NCBI RefSeq assembly: GCF_031679605.1
Contig: NZ_CP117522.1
Span: 3,658,001 to 3,722,000, forward strand
From: Streptomyces luomodiensis
GTDB taxonomy: Bacteria; Actinomycetota; Actinomycetes; Streptomycetales; Streptomycetaceae
Reading direction: 5' to 3'
DNA: 64,000 nt
Shown here: one piece after another, positions 46,301 to 61,300 of the stretch
Position numbering within the stretch: position 1 is the first letter of the stretch
Layout of the letters: the number at the start of each line of letters is the position of its first letter
Translations under genes and position numbers: made by a program
Notes under the pieces: model-generated
Told to the model about the DNA's origin: nothing
The model's input: the letters and a program-made list of their open reading frames with translations, nothing else
Databases searched by the model: none

Positions 46301-49300
46301 CCACGAACGCCGTACCGGGCAGCAGCACGGTATCCATGATCACGTGGTCCGCCAGCCACGCGTGCGTACGCGTGGACAGCACCCCGGTGAGCAGAAGACC
46401 GTCGGCGTCGGCGAGCGCAACGGCGGCACCGAGCAACGGATGGTCGATATCGCCCAGCCCGATCGACTCCGGGTCGCCCGCCATCAGGGCGGCCGGGCTG
46501 GGCCAGTACCGCTGCCGCTGGAAGGGATACGTCGGCAGCTCGGCCGGCTCCACACGGGCGGCACCCGCACCGGCGAAGACGGCCGCCCAGTCCGGCGTCA
46601 CACCACGGACATGCGCCCGCGCGACGGCCGAGAGCAGCGCCTCGGCCTCGGGCCGGTCCTTGCGCAGCGCGGCGGCGAACGCGACATCCTCGCCCGTCGC
46701 ACACTCCTGCGCCATCGCGGAGAGGACACCGTCGGGGCCCAGCTCGACGAAGGTGGTGACGCCCTGGGTTTCGAGAGTGCGGATGCCGTCGAGGAAGCGG
46801 ACCGCCTCGCGGACGTGGCGCACCCAGAAGTCGGCGCTGGTGATCTCCTCAGCGGAGACGACGTCTCCGGTGAGGTTGGAGACGATCGGGATGCGCGGAG
46901 CCTCGTAGGTGAGCTCCTGCGCCACCTCGCGGAACGCCTCCAGCATCCCGTCCATACGGGGCGAGTGGAAGGCGTGGCTGACGGTGAGCCGCTTGGTCTT
47001 ACGGCCCTGGGCCTCGAACGACGCCGCGATCTCCAGAGCCGCGTCCTCGTCACCCGCGATGACGACGGAGGAAGGCCCGTTGAGTGCGGCGATCGAGACG
47101 CGCTCGGTCAGCAGCGGCGCCACCTCGTCCTCCGACGCCTGGACAGCGATCATCGCGCCACCGGCCGGCAGCTCCTGCATCAGCCGCCCACGGGCCGCCA
47201 CCAACGTGCACGCGTCCGCGAGGGACAGCACACCCGCCACATGTGCGGCAGCCAGCTCACCGATCGAATGCCCGGACAGGAAATCGGGACGCAGGCCCCA
47301 CGCCTCGACCAGCCGGAACAGCGCCACCTCGATGGCGAACAGCGCGGGCTGAGTGAACCCGGTCTGGTCGAGCGCCTCGGCATCGTCCCCGAACAGCACA
47401 TCCCGCAGCGGCCGCTCCAGATGCAAATCCAGATGCGCACACACCTCATCCAACGCATCCGCGAACACCGGATAGGCGTCATACAGCTCACGGCCCATCC
47501 CCAGCCGCTGGCTGCCCTGCCCCGTGAACAGGAACGCCACCTTGCCCTCGGCAACCGAGCCTTCGACCACGCCCGGGGCGGCCTCGCCCCGGGCCAGCGC
47601 GTCGAGTGCCCGCAGCAGGCCGTCCCGGTCACCGACGGTCAGCACCGCACGCCGCTCCAGGGCAGCGCGGCCGATGGCCAGAGTGTGGGCGACGTCGAGC
47701 GGCGCCGACTCCGGCCGCTCCGCGAGGTGGGTGTGCAGGCGTCCGGCCTGCTCCCGCAGCGCTTCGGCGTTCTTGGCCGACAGCACGAACGGCAGCACAC
47801 CGCCGAGACCATTCCACTCGGGCGTCTCGGTCGGCTCGGCGGGAAGGGCCGGGGCCTGCTCGATGATGGTGTGCGCGTTGGTGCCACTGATACCGAACGA
47901 GGAGATACCCGCACGGCGCGGACGACCCGCCTCCGGCCACTCCACCCGCTCCGTCAGCAGCGAGACGGCCCCCGCCGACCAGTCCACGTGCGGCGACGGC
48001 TCATCCACGTGCAACGTCTGCGGCAGCACACCATGCCGCATCGCCAGCACCATCTTGATAATGCCCGCCACACCGGCCGCGGCCTGGGTGTGCCCGATGT
48101 TGGACTTGATGGACCCCAGCCACAACGGCCGGTCGGCGTCCCGCTCCTGGCCATACGTGGCCAGCAGCGCCTGGGCCTCGATCGGGTCACCCAGCCTCGT
48201 ACCCGTGCCGTGCGCCTCGACCACGTCCACATCACCGGCCGACAGCCCGGCGCTGGTCAGTGCCTGCCGGATGACGCGCTGCTGGGAGGGACCGTTCGGC
48301 GCCGTCAGACCATTGGACGCACCGTCCTGGTTGATGGCCGAGCCCCGCACGATGGCCAGCACCGGGTGGCCGTTCTTCTCCGCGTCCGACAGCCGCTCCA
48401 CCAGCAGCATGCCCACGCCCTCGCCCCAACCGGTGCCATCGGCCCCGGCCGCGAACGCCTTGATCCGGCCGTCGGCGGCAAGCCCGCGCTGACGGCTGAA
48501 GTCGATGAAGCTCTCGGGGGTGGACATCACCGTGACACCACCCGCGAGCGCCATCGAGCACTCACCCTGCCGCAGCGCCTGCACCGCCAGATGCAGCGCC
48601 ACCAGCGACGACGAACACGCCGTGTCAACCGTGACCGCCGGACCCTCAAGGCCAAAGGTGTAAGCGACGCGGCCGGACACCACACTCGCCGCGTTACCCG
48701 TGCCCAGATGACCCTCCAGGCCCTCCGGCGCCTGCATCAGCAACGACAGATAGTCCTGACCGTTGGTCCCGGCGAAGACACCGATCTGCTCACCGCGCAG
48801 CGCGTTCGGGTCGATGCCCGCACGCTCGAACGCCTCCCACGACGTCTCCAGCAACAGCCGCTGCTGCGGATCCATGGCAAGGGCCTCACGCGGCGAGATC
48901 CCGAAGAACGCCGCGTCGAAGTCCCCGGCGTCGTAGAGGAAACCGCCCTCACGCGTATACGACGTCCCCTGACGCTCCGGATCCGGGTCATACAACCCCG
49001 CCAGATCCCAGCCACGGTCGGACGGGAACTCCGCAATCGCGTCCCCACCCGCCGTCAGCAGCTCCCACAGCTCCTCCGGCGACCGTACCCCACCCGGGAA
49101 ACGACAGCTCATCGCCACGATCGCGATCGGATCATCGGCCACCGCAACCGTCCCGCGCGCGGCCACGCCGCCGGTCGCCGCGACATCCGCGCCCAGCAGC
49201 TCGGCACGCAGGTGCTGGGCGAGGGCGGTGGCGTTCGGGTAGTCGTAGATCAGCGTGGCGGGCAGGCGCAGGCCGGTCGCCGCGTTCAGCCGGTTCCGCA

Positions 49301-52300
49301 GCTCAACGGCGGTGAGCGAGTCGAAGCCCAGCTCCTTGAACGCCCGCCCGGCCTCGACCGCCTCGGCCCCGCCGTGCCCCAGCACCGACGCGACCTGCGC
49401 ACGCACCAACTCCAACAGCGTCTGCGTGCGCTCGGTCTCCGTCAGACCCGACAGCCGCTCCGCGAGCGTGCCGGTCCCTGCGGTGACGGCCGGACGCGGC
49501 GCGCCCTCGGCGGCCTGCACCGGACGCGCCTCGGGCAGCTCGCCGAACAGTGCGCTCGGCCGCACGGCGGTGAACTCGGCGAGGAACTGGTCCCAGTCGA
49601 TGTCCGCGACCGTCACAGCGGTGTCATCGAGGTCCAGCGCCTGCCGCAACGCGGCCAGCGCCGACTCGGGCGCCATCGGCGGCACCCCATCCCGGCGCAT
49701 CCGCCGCGCCAACGCCTCGTCAGCGGCCATGCCGCCCTCGGCCCACGGACCCCACGCAATCGAGGTCGCGGGCAGCCCGTCAGCACGCCGCCGCTCAGCC
49801 AACGCATCCAGATAAGCATTGGCCGCCGCATAATTCCCCTGCCCAGCCGCACCCACCGAACCCGAGATCGAGGAGAACAGCACAAACGCCGACAGGTCCA
49901 GGTCACGCGTCAGCTCGTCCAAATGACGTGCGGCGTCGGTCTTCGCCCGGAGCACCGAGGCGAACCGCTCCGGCGTGAGCGAATCCAGTACCCCGTCGTC
50001 CAGCACACCAGCCGCATGCACCACAGCCGTCAGCGGGAACTCCGCCGGTATGGACACCAGCAGCTCGGCAAGCGCGTCCCGGTCGGCCACATCACACGCG
50101 GCCACCGTCACCCGAGCACCCGAAGCCACCAGCTCATCCCGCAGCTCCACCGCACCCGGAGCCTCCAGCCCACGACGACTGGTCAACACCACATGCTCAG
50201 CACCGTTCGCCACCAACCAACGGGCCACATGAGCACCCAGCGCACCGGTACCACCCGTCACCAGCACCGAACCCGAAGCCCGCCAGCCCTCATCGCCCGA
50301 CGTCCGGCTCCCGACCGCCCGCACCAGCCGGCGCCCGAACACACCCGACCCACGCACCGCGACCTGGTCCTCGCCACCGGCACCGGCCAACACACCGGCC
50401 AGCCGTCCCAGCGCACGCTCGTCGGCCGTCTCGGGAAGGTCGACCAGACCACCCCACCGCTCCGGCAGCTCCAACGCCGCCACCCGGCCAAGCCCCCACA
50501 CCAACGCCTGGCCAGGGCTCACCACACCATCCGAACGCCCGACCGACACCGCACCCCGCGTCGCCACCCACAACGGCGCACCCACACCCGCATCACCCAA
50601 CGCCTGCACCAACACAGCCGTACGCAACAGACCCGACGCACCCTCGACCGCCAGCAGCGAGAACACCCCCGCCACCGAACCGCCCACGACCGCCGCACGC
50701 AGTTCCTCCGCCAGCCCGGCCCGGTCCCCAGCACCCAGCTCGACCACGCGCACATCAACGCCACGCCCGGCCAACATCCGCACAACGCCAGCGGCCCAGG
50801 CACCCTCGGCCTCACCCGCGGGGACGACCACCAGCCAGCAGCCATCCAACACACCAGCCGCCGACCGCTCCGTCACCGGCTTCCACGACACCCGGTAACG
50901 CCAACCATCCACCGCCGTACGCACCGACTCCTGCCGCCGCCACGACGACAACGCCGGCAACACCTCACCCAGCGGCCCCGGATCCACCGCGAGCTCCGCC
51001 GCCAACGCGGTCACATCCCCGCGCTCCACCACATCCCAGAACCGCCCGTCCACCGCCGAGCCAGCTCCGGCGTCGGCCGTCGGGGCCTCTTCCCACCAGT
51101 ACCGCTGGCGCTGGAAGGCATACGTCGGCAGCTCAACCCGCCGCGCCCCAGTGCCCTCGAAAAACGCCGCCCAATCGGGACGCCGACCCCGGACATGGAG
51201 CAGAGCAAGAGCCCCGGTCACCGACTCGGCCTCCGCACGCCCCTTGCGCAACGCGGCGGCGAACGCGACATCCTCCCCCGTCACGCACTCCTGCGCCATC
51301 GCCGACAGCACACCATCGGGACCGAGCTCAACGAAGGTCGTCACACCCTCCGCTTCCAACGCCCGCACACCGTCGAGGAAACGCACGGCCTCACGGACAT
51401 GCCGCACCCAGAAGTCAGCGGTCGTGATCTCCTCAGCGGAGACGAGGGTGCCGGTCAGGTTGGACACGATCGGGATACGCGGAGCCTCGTAGGTCAGCCC
51501 CTGCGCCACCTCGCGGAACGCCTCCAGCATCCCGTCCATACGCGGCGAATGGAACGCGTGGCTCACGGTGAGCCGCTTGGTCTTACGACCCTGCGCCTCG
51601 AAGCCCGCGGCGATCTCCAGAGCCGCGTCCTCATCACCCGCGATGACCACCGACGTCGGCCCGTTCAGCGCGGCAATGCTGACCCGCTCGGTCAGCAGCG
51701 GCGCCACCTCGTCCTCCGACGCCTGGATAGCGATCATCGCGCCGCCGGCCGGCAGCTCCTGCATCAGACGGCCACGAGCCGCCACCAGCGTCGCCGCGTC
51801 GGCGAGGGACAGCACGCCCGCCACATGTGCGGCAGCCAGCTCACCAATCGAATGACCGGAGAGGAAGTCCGGCGTCAGGCCCCACGCCTCGACCAGCCGG
51901 AACAGCGCCACCTCGATGGCGAACAGCGCAGGCTGAGTGAACCCCGTCTGGTCCAGTGCTTCCGCGTCATCCCCGAACAGCACATCCCGCAGCGGCCGCT
52001 CCAGATGCAGATCCAGATGCGCACACACCTCATCCAACGCATCCGCGAACACCGGATAGGCGTCATACAGCTCACGCCCCATCCCCAGCCGCTGACTCCC
52101 CTGTCCCGTGAACAGGAACGCCACCTTGCCGTCCGCAACCGTCCCCTCCACCACGGACGGAGCCGACTCACCCCGCTCCAGTGCGGTGAGCGTCCGCAAC
52201 AGGGCGTCCCGGTCACCGACGGTCAGCACCGCACGCCGCTCCAGGGCAGCGCGGCCGACAGCCAGAGCGTGAGCGACATCAAGCAGCACCGACTCCGGCC

Positions 52301-55300
52301 GCTCCGCGAGGTGGGTGCGCAGGCGTCCGGCCTGCTCCCGCAGCGCTTCGGCGTTCTTGGCCGACAGCACGAACGGCAGCACACCGCCAAGACCGTCCCG
52401 CTCGGCCGGCTCCACCGGTTCCTCGACCACCGGGGCCTGCTCGATGATGGTGTGCGCGTTGGTGCCGCTGATCCCGAACGAGGAGATACCCGCACGGCGC
52501 GGGCGGCCGGTCTCCGGCCACTCCACCCGCTCCGTCAGCAGCGAGACGGCCCCCGCCGACCAGTCCACATGCGGCGACGGCTCATCCACGTGCAACGTCT
52601 GCGGCAGCACACCGTGCCGCATCGCCAACACCATCTTGATGATGCCCGCCACACCGGCCGCGGCCTGGGTGTGCCCGATGTTGGACTTGATCGACCCCAG
52701 CCACAACGGCCGGTCGCCGTCGCGCTCCTGACCGTAGGTGGCCAGCAGGGCCTGGGCCTCGATCGGGTCGCCCAGCGTCGTGCCCGTGCCGTGCGCCTCG
52801 ACCGCGTCCACATCACCGGCCGACAGCCCGGCGCTGGCCAGCGCCTGCCGAATGACACGCTGCTGGGAGGGACCGTTCGGCGCCGTCAGACCATTCGACG
52901 CACCGTCCTGGTTGATCGCGCTGCCGCGCACGACCGCGAGCACCGGGTGGCCGTTGCGGCGGGCGTCCGACAGCCGCTCGACCAGCAGCATGCCCACGCC
53001 CTCGCCCCAACCGGTGCCATCGGCCCCGGCCGCGAACGCCTTGATCCGGCCGTCGGCGGCCAGTCCGCGCTGACGGCTGAAGTCGATGAAGCTCTCGGGG
53101 GTGGACATCACCGTGACGCCACCCGCGAGCGCCATCGTGCACTCGCCCTGCCGCAGCGCCTGAACGGCCATGTGGAGTGCCACCAGCGACGACGAACACG
53201 CCGTGTCGACCGTGACCGCCGGCCCCTCCAGACCGAAGGTGTAAGCGACGCGGCCGGACACCACACTCGCCGCGTTACCCGTGCCCAGATGACCCTCCAG
53301 GCCCTCCGGCGGGGTGGAGACCAGCCCGGCGTAGTCCTGGCCGTTGGTACCCGCGAAGACACCGGTACGGCTGCCGCGCAGCGTGGCCGGGTCAATACCC
53401 GCACGCTCGAACGCCTCCCACGACGTCTCCAGCAACAGCCGCTGCTGCGGATCCATCGCCAGCGCCTCACGCGGCGAAATGCCGAAGAACGCCGCGTCGA
53501 AGTCCCCGGCGTCGTAGAGGAAACCACCCTCACGCGTATACGACGTCCCCTGACGCTCCGGATCCGGGTCATACAGCCCCGCCAGATCCCAGCCACGGTC
53601 GGACGGGAACTCCGCAATCGCGTCCCCACCCGCCGCCAGCAGCTCCCACAACTCCTCCGGCGACCGCACCCCACCCGGGAAACGACAGCTCATCGCCACG
53701 ATCGCGATCGGATCGCCGTCAACGGCCACGGCGGGGGCGTCGGTCGGATCGCCGGTCACCGCCACTTCCGCGCCGAGCAGTTCGGTCCGCAGGTAGTCGG
53801 CGAGGGCGGTGGCGTTCGGGTAGTCGTAGATCAGCGTGGCGGGCAGCCGCAGGCCGGTGGCCGCGTTCAGCCGGTTGCGGAGTTCGACGGCGGTGAGCGA
53901 GTCGAAACCCAGCTCCTTGAACGCCCGCCCGGCCTCGACCGCCTCGGCCCCGCCGTGCCCCAGCACCGACGCGACCTGCGCACGCACCAACTCCAGCAAC
54001 GTCTGCGTGCGCTCGGTCTCCGGCAGACCCGACAGCCGCTCCGCGAGCGTGCCGGTCCCTGCGGTGACGGCCGGGCGCGGCGCGCCCTCGGCGGCCTGCA
54101 CCGGACGCGCCTCGGGCAGCTCGCCGAACAGCACACTCGGCCGCACGGCGGTGAACTCGGCGAGGAACTGGTCCCAGTCGATGTCCGCGACCGTCACAGC
54201 GGTGTCATCGAGATCCAGCGCCTGCCGCAACGCGGCCAGCGCCGACTCGGGCGCCATCGGCGGCACCCCATCCCGGCGCATCCGCCGCGCCAACGCCTCG
54301 TCAGCGGCCATGCCGCCCTCGGCCCACGGACCCCACGCAATCGAGGTCGCGGGCAGCCCGTCAGCACGCCGCCGCTCAGCCAACGCATCCAAGTAGGCGT
54401 TGGCGGCGGCGTAATTACCCTGCCCGGCCGCACCCACCGAACCCGAGATCGAGGAGAACAGCACGAACGCCGAAAGGTCCAGCTCACGCGTCAGCTCGTC
54501 CAAATGACGTGCGGCATCGGCCTTCGCCCGGAGCACCGAGGCAAACCGCTCCGGCGTGAGCGAATCCAGTACGCCGTCGTCCAGCACACCAGCCGCATGC
54601 ACCACAGCCGTCAGCGGAAGCTCCGCCGGAAGCCCGGCCAACAGCTCCGCGAGCGCATCCCGGTCCGCCACATCACACGCGGCAACCGTCACCCGAGCAC
54701 CCGAAGCCACCAGCTCATCCCGCAGCTCCACCGCACCCGGAGCCTCCAGCCCACGACGACTGGTCAACACCACATGCTCAGCACCCTGGCCCACCAACCA
54801 CCGCGCCACCAGCGCACCCAACGCACCCGTGCCACCCGTCACCAACACCGAACCAGCACCCGGCGCCCACCCACCGTCCGAGGCCGACGCCGGGGCCGAA
54901 GCCCGCACCAACCGACGCCCGAAGACACCCGAGGCCCGCACCGCGACCTGGTCCTCGCCACCGGCACCGGCCAACACACCGGCCAGCCTCCCCAGCGCAC
55001 GCTCGTCGGCCGTCTCGGGAAGGTCGACCAGACCCCCCCACCGCTCGGGCAGCTCCAACCCCGCCACCCGGCCAAGACCCCACACCAACGCCTGGCCAGG
55101 GCTCACCACACCATCGGAACGCCCGACCGACACCGCACCCCGCGTCGCCACCCACAACGGCGCACCCACACCCGCATCACCCAACGCCTGCACCAGCGCG
55201 GCGGTACGCGGCAGAGCGGACTCGGACCCGACCGCCAGCAGGGAGAACACCCCTGCCACCGAACCGCCCACGACCGCCGTCCGCAGTTCCTCCGCCAGCC

Positions 55301-58300
55301 CGGCGCGGTCCACCGCGCTCGACTCGACCACGCGCACATCAACACCACGCCCGGCCAGCGTCCGCACCGCACCCGTGGCCCAGGCACCCTCGGCCTCACC
55401 CGCGGGAACGACCACCAGCCAGCAGCCACCCAACACACCAGCCGCCGACCGCTCCGTCACCGGCTTCCACGACACCCGGTAACGCCAGCCATCCACCGCC
55501 GTACGCAACGACTCCTGCCGCCGCCACGACGACAACGCCGGCAACACCTCACCCAGCGAAAGCCCCGGATCCACCGCGAGCTCCGCCGCCAGCGCGGCCA
55601 CATCCCCGCGCTCCACCACATCCCAGAACCGCCCGTCGACGGCACCGCCCGGCGCAACCTCCGGCGCCGCCGGAACCTCCTCCCACCAGTAGCGGGTGCG
55701 CTGGAAGGCATACGTCGGCAGCTCAACCCGCCGCGCACCGGTGCCCTCGAAGAAGCGACCCCAGTCCGGGGACTGGCCCCGAACATGCAGCACGGCGAGG
55801 GCAGCGGTCACCGACTCGGCCTCGGCACGGTCCTTCCTCAGCGCGGCGACGAACGCGGCGTCGGACGCGGGATCGGTCACGCACTCCTGCGCCATCGCCG
55901 ACAGCACACCATCAGGACCCAGCTCAACGAAGGTCGTCACACCCTCCGCTTCCAACGCCCGCACACCGTCGAGGAAACGCACGGCCTCACGGACATGCCG
56001 CACCCAGAAGTCGGCCGTCGTGATCTCCTCAGCGGAGACGACCGTCCCGGTGAGGTTGGAGACGATCGGGATGCGCGGAGCCTCGTAGGTCAGCCCCTGC
56101 GCCACCTCGCGGAACGCCTCCAGCATCCCGTCCATACGGGGCGAGTGGAAGGCGTGGCTGACGGTGAGCCGCTTGGTCTTACGGCCCTGGGCCTCGAACG
56201 ACGCCGCGATCTCCAGAGCCGCGTCCTCGTCACCCGCGATGACGACGGAGGAAGGCCCGTTGAGTGCGGCGATCGAGACGCGCTCGGTCAGCAGCGGCGC
56301 CACCTCGTCCTCCGACGCCTGGACAGCGATCATCGCGCCACCGGCCGGCAGCTCCTGCATCAGCCGCCCACGGGCCGCCACCAACGTGCACGCGTCCGCG
56401 AGGGACAGCACACCCGCCACATGTGCGGCAGCCAGCTCACCGATCGAATGCCCGGACAGGAAGTCCGGCGTCAGCCCCCACGCCTCGACCAGCCGGAACA
56501 GCGCCACCTCGATGGCGAACAGCGCGGGCTGAGTGAACCCGGTCTGGTCGAGCGCCTCGGCATCGTCCCCGAACAGCACATCCCGCAGCGGCCGCTCCAG
56601 ATGCAGATCCAGATGCGCACACACCTCATCCAACGCATCCGCGAACACCGGATAGGCGTCATACAGCTCACGGCCCATCCCCAGCCGCTGGCTGCCCTGC
56701 CCCGTGAACAGGAACGCCACCTTGCCCTCGGCCACCGAGCCCTCGACCACGCCCGGGGCGGCCTCGCCCCGGGCCAGCGCGTCGAGCGCCCGCAACAGGG
56801 CGTCCCGGTCACCGACGGTCAGCACCGCACGCCGCTCCAGGGCAGCACGGCCGATGGCCAGAGTGTGGGCGACGTCGAGCGGCGCCGACTCCGGCCGCTC
56901 CGCGAGATGAGCCTGCAGCCGCGCGGCCTGCTCCCGCAGCGCTTCGGCGTTCTTGCCCGACAGCACGAACGGCAGCACACCGCCAAGACCGTCCCGCTCG
57001 GCCGGCTCCACCGGTTCCTCGACCACCGGGGCCTGCTCGATGATGGTGTGCGCGTTGGTGCCACTGATACCGAACGAGGAGATACCCGCACGACGCGGAC
57101 GACCGGTCTCCGGCCACTCCTGCGCCTCGGTCAGCAGCGACACCGCACCCGACGACCAGTCCACATGCGGCGACGGCTCATCCACGTGCAACGTCTGCGG
57201 CAACACACCATGCCGCATCGCCAACACCATCTTGATGATGCCCGCCACACCGGCCGCGGCCTGCGTGTGCCCGATGTTGGACTTGATCGACCCCAGCCAC
57301 AACGGCCGGTCGCCGTGCCGCTCCTGACCGTAAGTGGCCAGCAGGGCCTGCGCCTCGATCGGGTCACCCAGCGTCGTGCCCGTACCGTGCGCCTCGACCA
57401 CATCCACATCACCGGCCGACAACCCGGCGCTGGTCAGTGCCTGCCGGATCACCCGCTGCTGCGACGGACCGTTCGGCGCCGTCAGACCATTCGACGCACC
57501 ATCCTGGTTAATCGCACTGCCCCGGACCACCGCGAGCACCGGGTGGCCGTTGCGACGGGCGTCCGACAGCCGCTCCACCAGCAGCATGCCCACGCCCTCG
57601 CCCCAACCGGTGCCATCCGCACCAGCCGCGAACGCCTTGATCCGCCCATCCGCCGCAAGCCCGCGCTGACGGCTGAAGTCGATGAAGCTCTCAGGAGTGG
57701 ACATCACCGTGACACCACCCGCGAGCGCCATCGAGCACTCACCCTGCCGCAGCGCCTGCACCGCCAGATGCAGCGCCACCAGCGACGACGAACACGCCGT
57801 GTCAACCGTGACCGCCGGACCCTCAAGGCCAAAGGTGTAAGCGACGCGGCCGGACACCACACTCGCCGCGTTACCCGTGCCCAGATGACCCTCCAGGCCC
57901 TCCGGCGCCTGCATCAGCAACGACAGATAGTCCTGACCGTTGGTCCCGGCGAAGACACCGATCTGCTCACCGCGCAGCGCGTTCGGGTCGATACCCGCAC
58001 GCTCGAACGCCTCCCACGACGTCTCCAGCAGCAACCGCTGCTGCGGATCCATGGCAAGGGCCTCACGCGGCGAAATACCGAAGAACGCCGCGTCGAAATC
58101 CCCGGCGTCGTAGAGGAAACCACCCTCACGCGTGTACGACGTCCCCTGACGCTCCGGATCCGGGTCATACAGCCCCGCCAGATCCCAGCCACGGTCGGAC
58201 GGGAACTCCGCAATCGCGTCCCCACCCGCCGTCAACAGCTCCCACAACTCCTCCGGCGACCGCACCCCACCCGGGAAACGACAGCTCATCGACACGATCG

Positions 58301-61300
58301 CGATCGGATCATCGGCCACCTCGACCGCCGGCGCCACGGCACCGCCACTCACCACGGCATCCGAGCCCACCAGCTCCGTCCGCAGGTGGTCGGCGAGGGC
58401 GGTGGCGTTCGGGTAGTCGTAGATCAGCGTCACGGGCAGCCGCAGACCGGTCGCCCCGCTCAGCCGATTGCGCAGCTCAACAGCGGTGAGCGAGTCGAAG
58501 CCCAGCTCCTTGAACGCACGCCCGGCCTCAACCGCATCAGCCCCGCCATGCCCCAGCACCGACGCCACCTGCGCACGCACCAACTCCAGCAACGTCTGCG
58601 CACGCTCGGCCTCCGTCAGACCCGACAGCCGCTCCGCCAACGTCCCAGCCGCAGCAGGAACATCCAGGCGCGGCCCGCCCTCGACGGCCGGCGCGGGACG
58701 CGCCTCGGGCAGCTCCCCGAACAGCGCACTCGTCCGCACAGCAGTGAACTCGACAAGGAACCGATCCCAGTCGATGTCCGCGACCGTCACAGCGGTGTCA
58801 TCGAGATCCAATGCCCGCTGCAACGCGGCAACAGCGGACTCGGGCGCCATCGGCGGCACGCCATCGCGCCGCATCCGCCGCTCGAACGCCTCGTCAGCGG
58901 CCATGCCGCCCTCGGCCCACGGACCCCACGCGATCGACGTGGCGGGCAGCCCCTCAGCACGCCGCCGCTCAGCCAACGCATCCAGATAAGCATTGGCCGC
59001 CGCGTAATTACCCTGCCCAGCCGCACCCACCGAACCGGCGATCGAGGAGAACAGCACAAACGCCGAAAGGTCCAGCTCACGCGTCAGCTCATGGAGGTTC
59101 TGCGCGGACACGGCCTTGGCGCGCACCACCCGCTCCAGGCGCTCGGCGTCCAGCGCGTCCACGAGGCCGTCGTCCAGCACACCGGCCGCGTGCACGACGG
59201 CGGTCAGCGGGAACTCCGCCGGTATGGACACCAGCAGCTCGGCGAGCGCATCCCGGTCCGCCACATCACACGCGGCCACCGTCACCCGAGCACCCGAAGC
59301 CACGAGCTCGTCCCGCAGCTCCACCGCACCCGGTGCCTCCAGCCCACGACGACTGGTCAGCACCACATGCTCAGCACCATTGGCCACCAGCCAACGGGCC
59401 ACACGAGCACCCAGCGCACCGGTACCACCCGTCACCAACACCGAACCAGCACCCGGCGCCCATCCACCGTCCGAGGCCGACGCCGGGGCCGAAGCCCGCA
59501 CCAGCCGGCGCCCGAAGACACCCGAGGCCCGCACCGCGACCTGGTCCTCGCCACCGGCACCGGCCAGCACACCGGCCAGCCGTCCCAGCGCACGCTCATC
59601 GGCCGTCTCGGGAAGGTCGACCAGACCACCCCACCGCTCCGGCAGCTCCAACGCCGCCACCCGGCCAAGACCCCACACCAACGCCTGGTCCGGACTCACC
59701 ACACCATCGGAACGCCCGACCGACACCGCACCCCGCGTCGCCACCCACAACGGCGCACCCACACCCGCATCACCCAACGCCTGCACCAACACAGCCGTAC
59801 GCAGCAGACCCGACGCACCCTCGACCGCCAGCAGCGAGAACACCCCCGCCACCGAACCGCCCACGACCGCCGTCCGCAGCTCCTCCGCCAGCCCGGCGCG
59901 GTCCACCGCGCTCGACTCGACCACGCGCACATCGACGCCACGCCCGGCAAGCGTCCGTACCGCACCCGTGGCCCAGGCACCCTCGGCGTCGTCCGCGGGG
60001 ACGACCACCAGCCAGCAGCCACCCAACACACCAGCCGCCGACCGCTCCGTCACCGGCTTCCACGACACCCGGTAACGCCAACCATCCACCGTCGAACGCA
60101 ACGACTCCTGCCGCCGCCACGACGACAACGCCGGCAACACCTCACCCAGCGAAAGCCCCGGATCCACCGCGAGCTCCGCCGCCAGCGCGGCCACATCCCC
60201 GCGCTCCACCACATCCCAGAACCGCCCGTCGACGGCACCGCCCGGCGCAACCTCCGGCGCCGCCGGAACCTCCTCCCACCAGTAGCGGGTGCGCTGGAAG
60301 GCATACGTCGGCAGCTCAACCCGCCGCGCACCGGTGCCCTCGAAGAAGCGACCCCAGTCCGGGGACTGACCCCGGACATGCAGCAGGGCCAGGGCGGTGG
60401 TCACCGACTCGGCCTCCGCACGGTCCTTCCTCAGCGCCGCGACGAACGCGGCGTCGGACGCGGAATCGGTCACGCACTCCTGCGCCATCGCCGACAGCAC
60501 ACCATCAGGACCCAGCTCAACGAAGGTCGTCACACCCTCCGCTTCCAACGCCCGCACACCGTCGAGGAAACGCACGGCCTCACGGACATGCCGCACCCAG
60601 AAGTCAGCGCTGCTGATCTCCTCGGCGGAGACGACCGTCCCGGTGAGGTTGGAGACGATCGGGATACGCGGAGCCTCGTACGTCAGCCCCTCCGCGACCT
60701 CGCGGAACGCCTCCAGCATCCCGTCCATACGCGGCGAGTGGAACGCGTGGCTAACGGTGAGCCGCTTGGTCTTACGACCCTGCGCCTCGAAGCCCGCGGC
60801 GATCTCCACCGCCGCGTCCTCATCACCCGCGATGACGACGGAGGAAGGCCCGTTGAGCGCGGCAATGCTGACCCGCTCGGTCAGCAGCGGCGCCACCTCG
60901 TCCTCCGACGCCTGCACCGCGATCATCGCGCCACCGGCCGGCAGCTCCTGCATCAACCGCCCACGAGCCGCCACCAGCGTGCACGCGTCCGCGAGCGACA
61001 GCACACCCGCCACATGCGCGGCAGCCAGCTCACCAATCGAATGACCGGACAGGAAATCGGGACGCAGGCCCCACGCCTCCACCAGCCGGAACAGCGCCAC
61101 CTCAACCGCGAACAGCGCAGGCTGAGTGAACCCCGTCTGATCCAATACAGCCGCGTCATCCCCGAACAGCACATCCCGCAGCGGCCGCTCCAGATGCAGA
61201 TCCAGATGCGCACACACCTCATCCAACGCATCCGCGAACACCGGATAGGCGTCATACAGCTCACGCCCCATCCCCAGCCGCTGGCTGCCCTGCCCCGTGA

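Larger units (their letters stand above)
43812..49133 (-). other. Module W4 of P1: KS-AT(malonyl)-DH-KR(B)-ACP
   Basis: KS from 49133, loop [16 protein letters not shown] as in W2. AT GHSIGE near 47265, HAFH, malonyl. A DH follows (about 46445-45615). KR near 44945 has LDD and ASYAAAN, but the position 13 residues before the tyrosine is Gly (codon 44546-44544), with Ser one residue earlier. ACP serine codon 44003. The upstream half copies W2; after the AT the sequence becomes unrelated to W2, as if a DH-KR cassette had replaced a KR-only one. Expected product an E-alkene, supported by the VMYHDY loop in the next KS. Confidence 0.93.
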
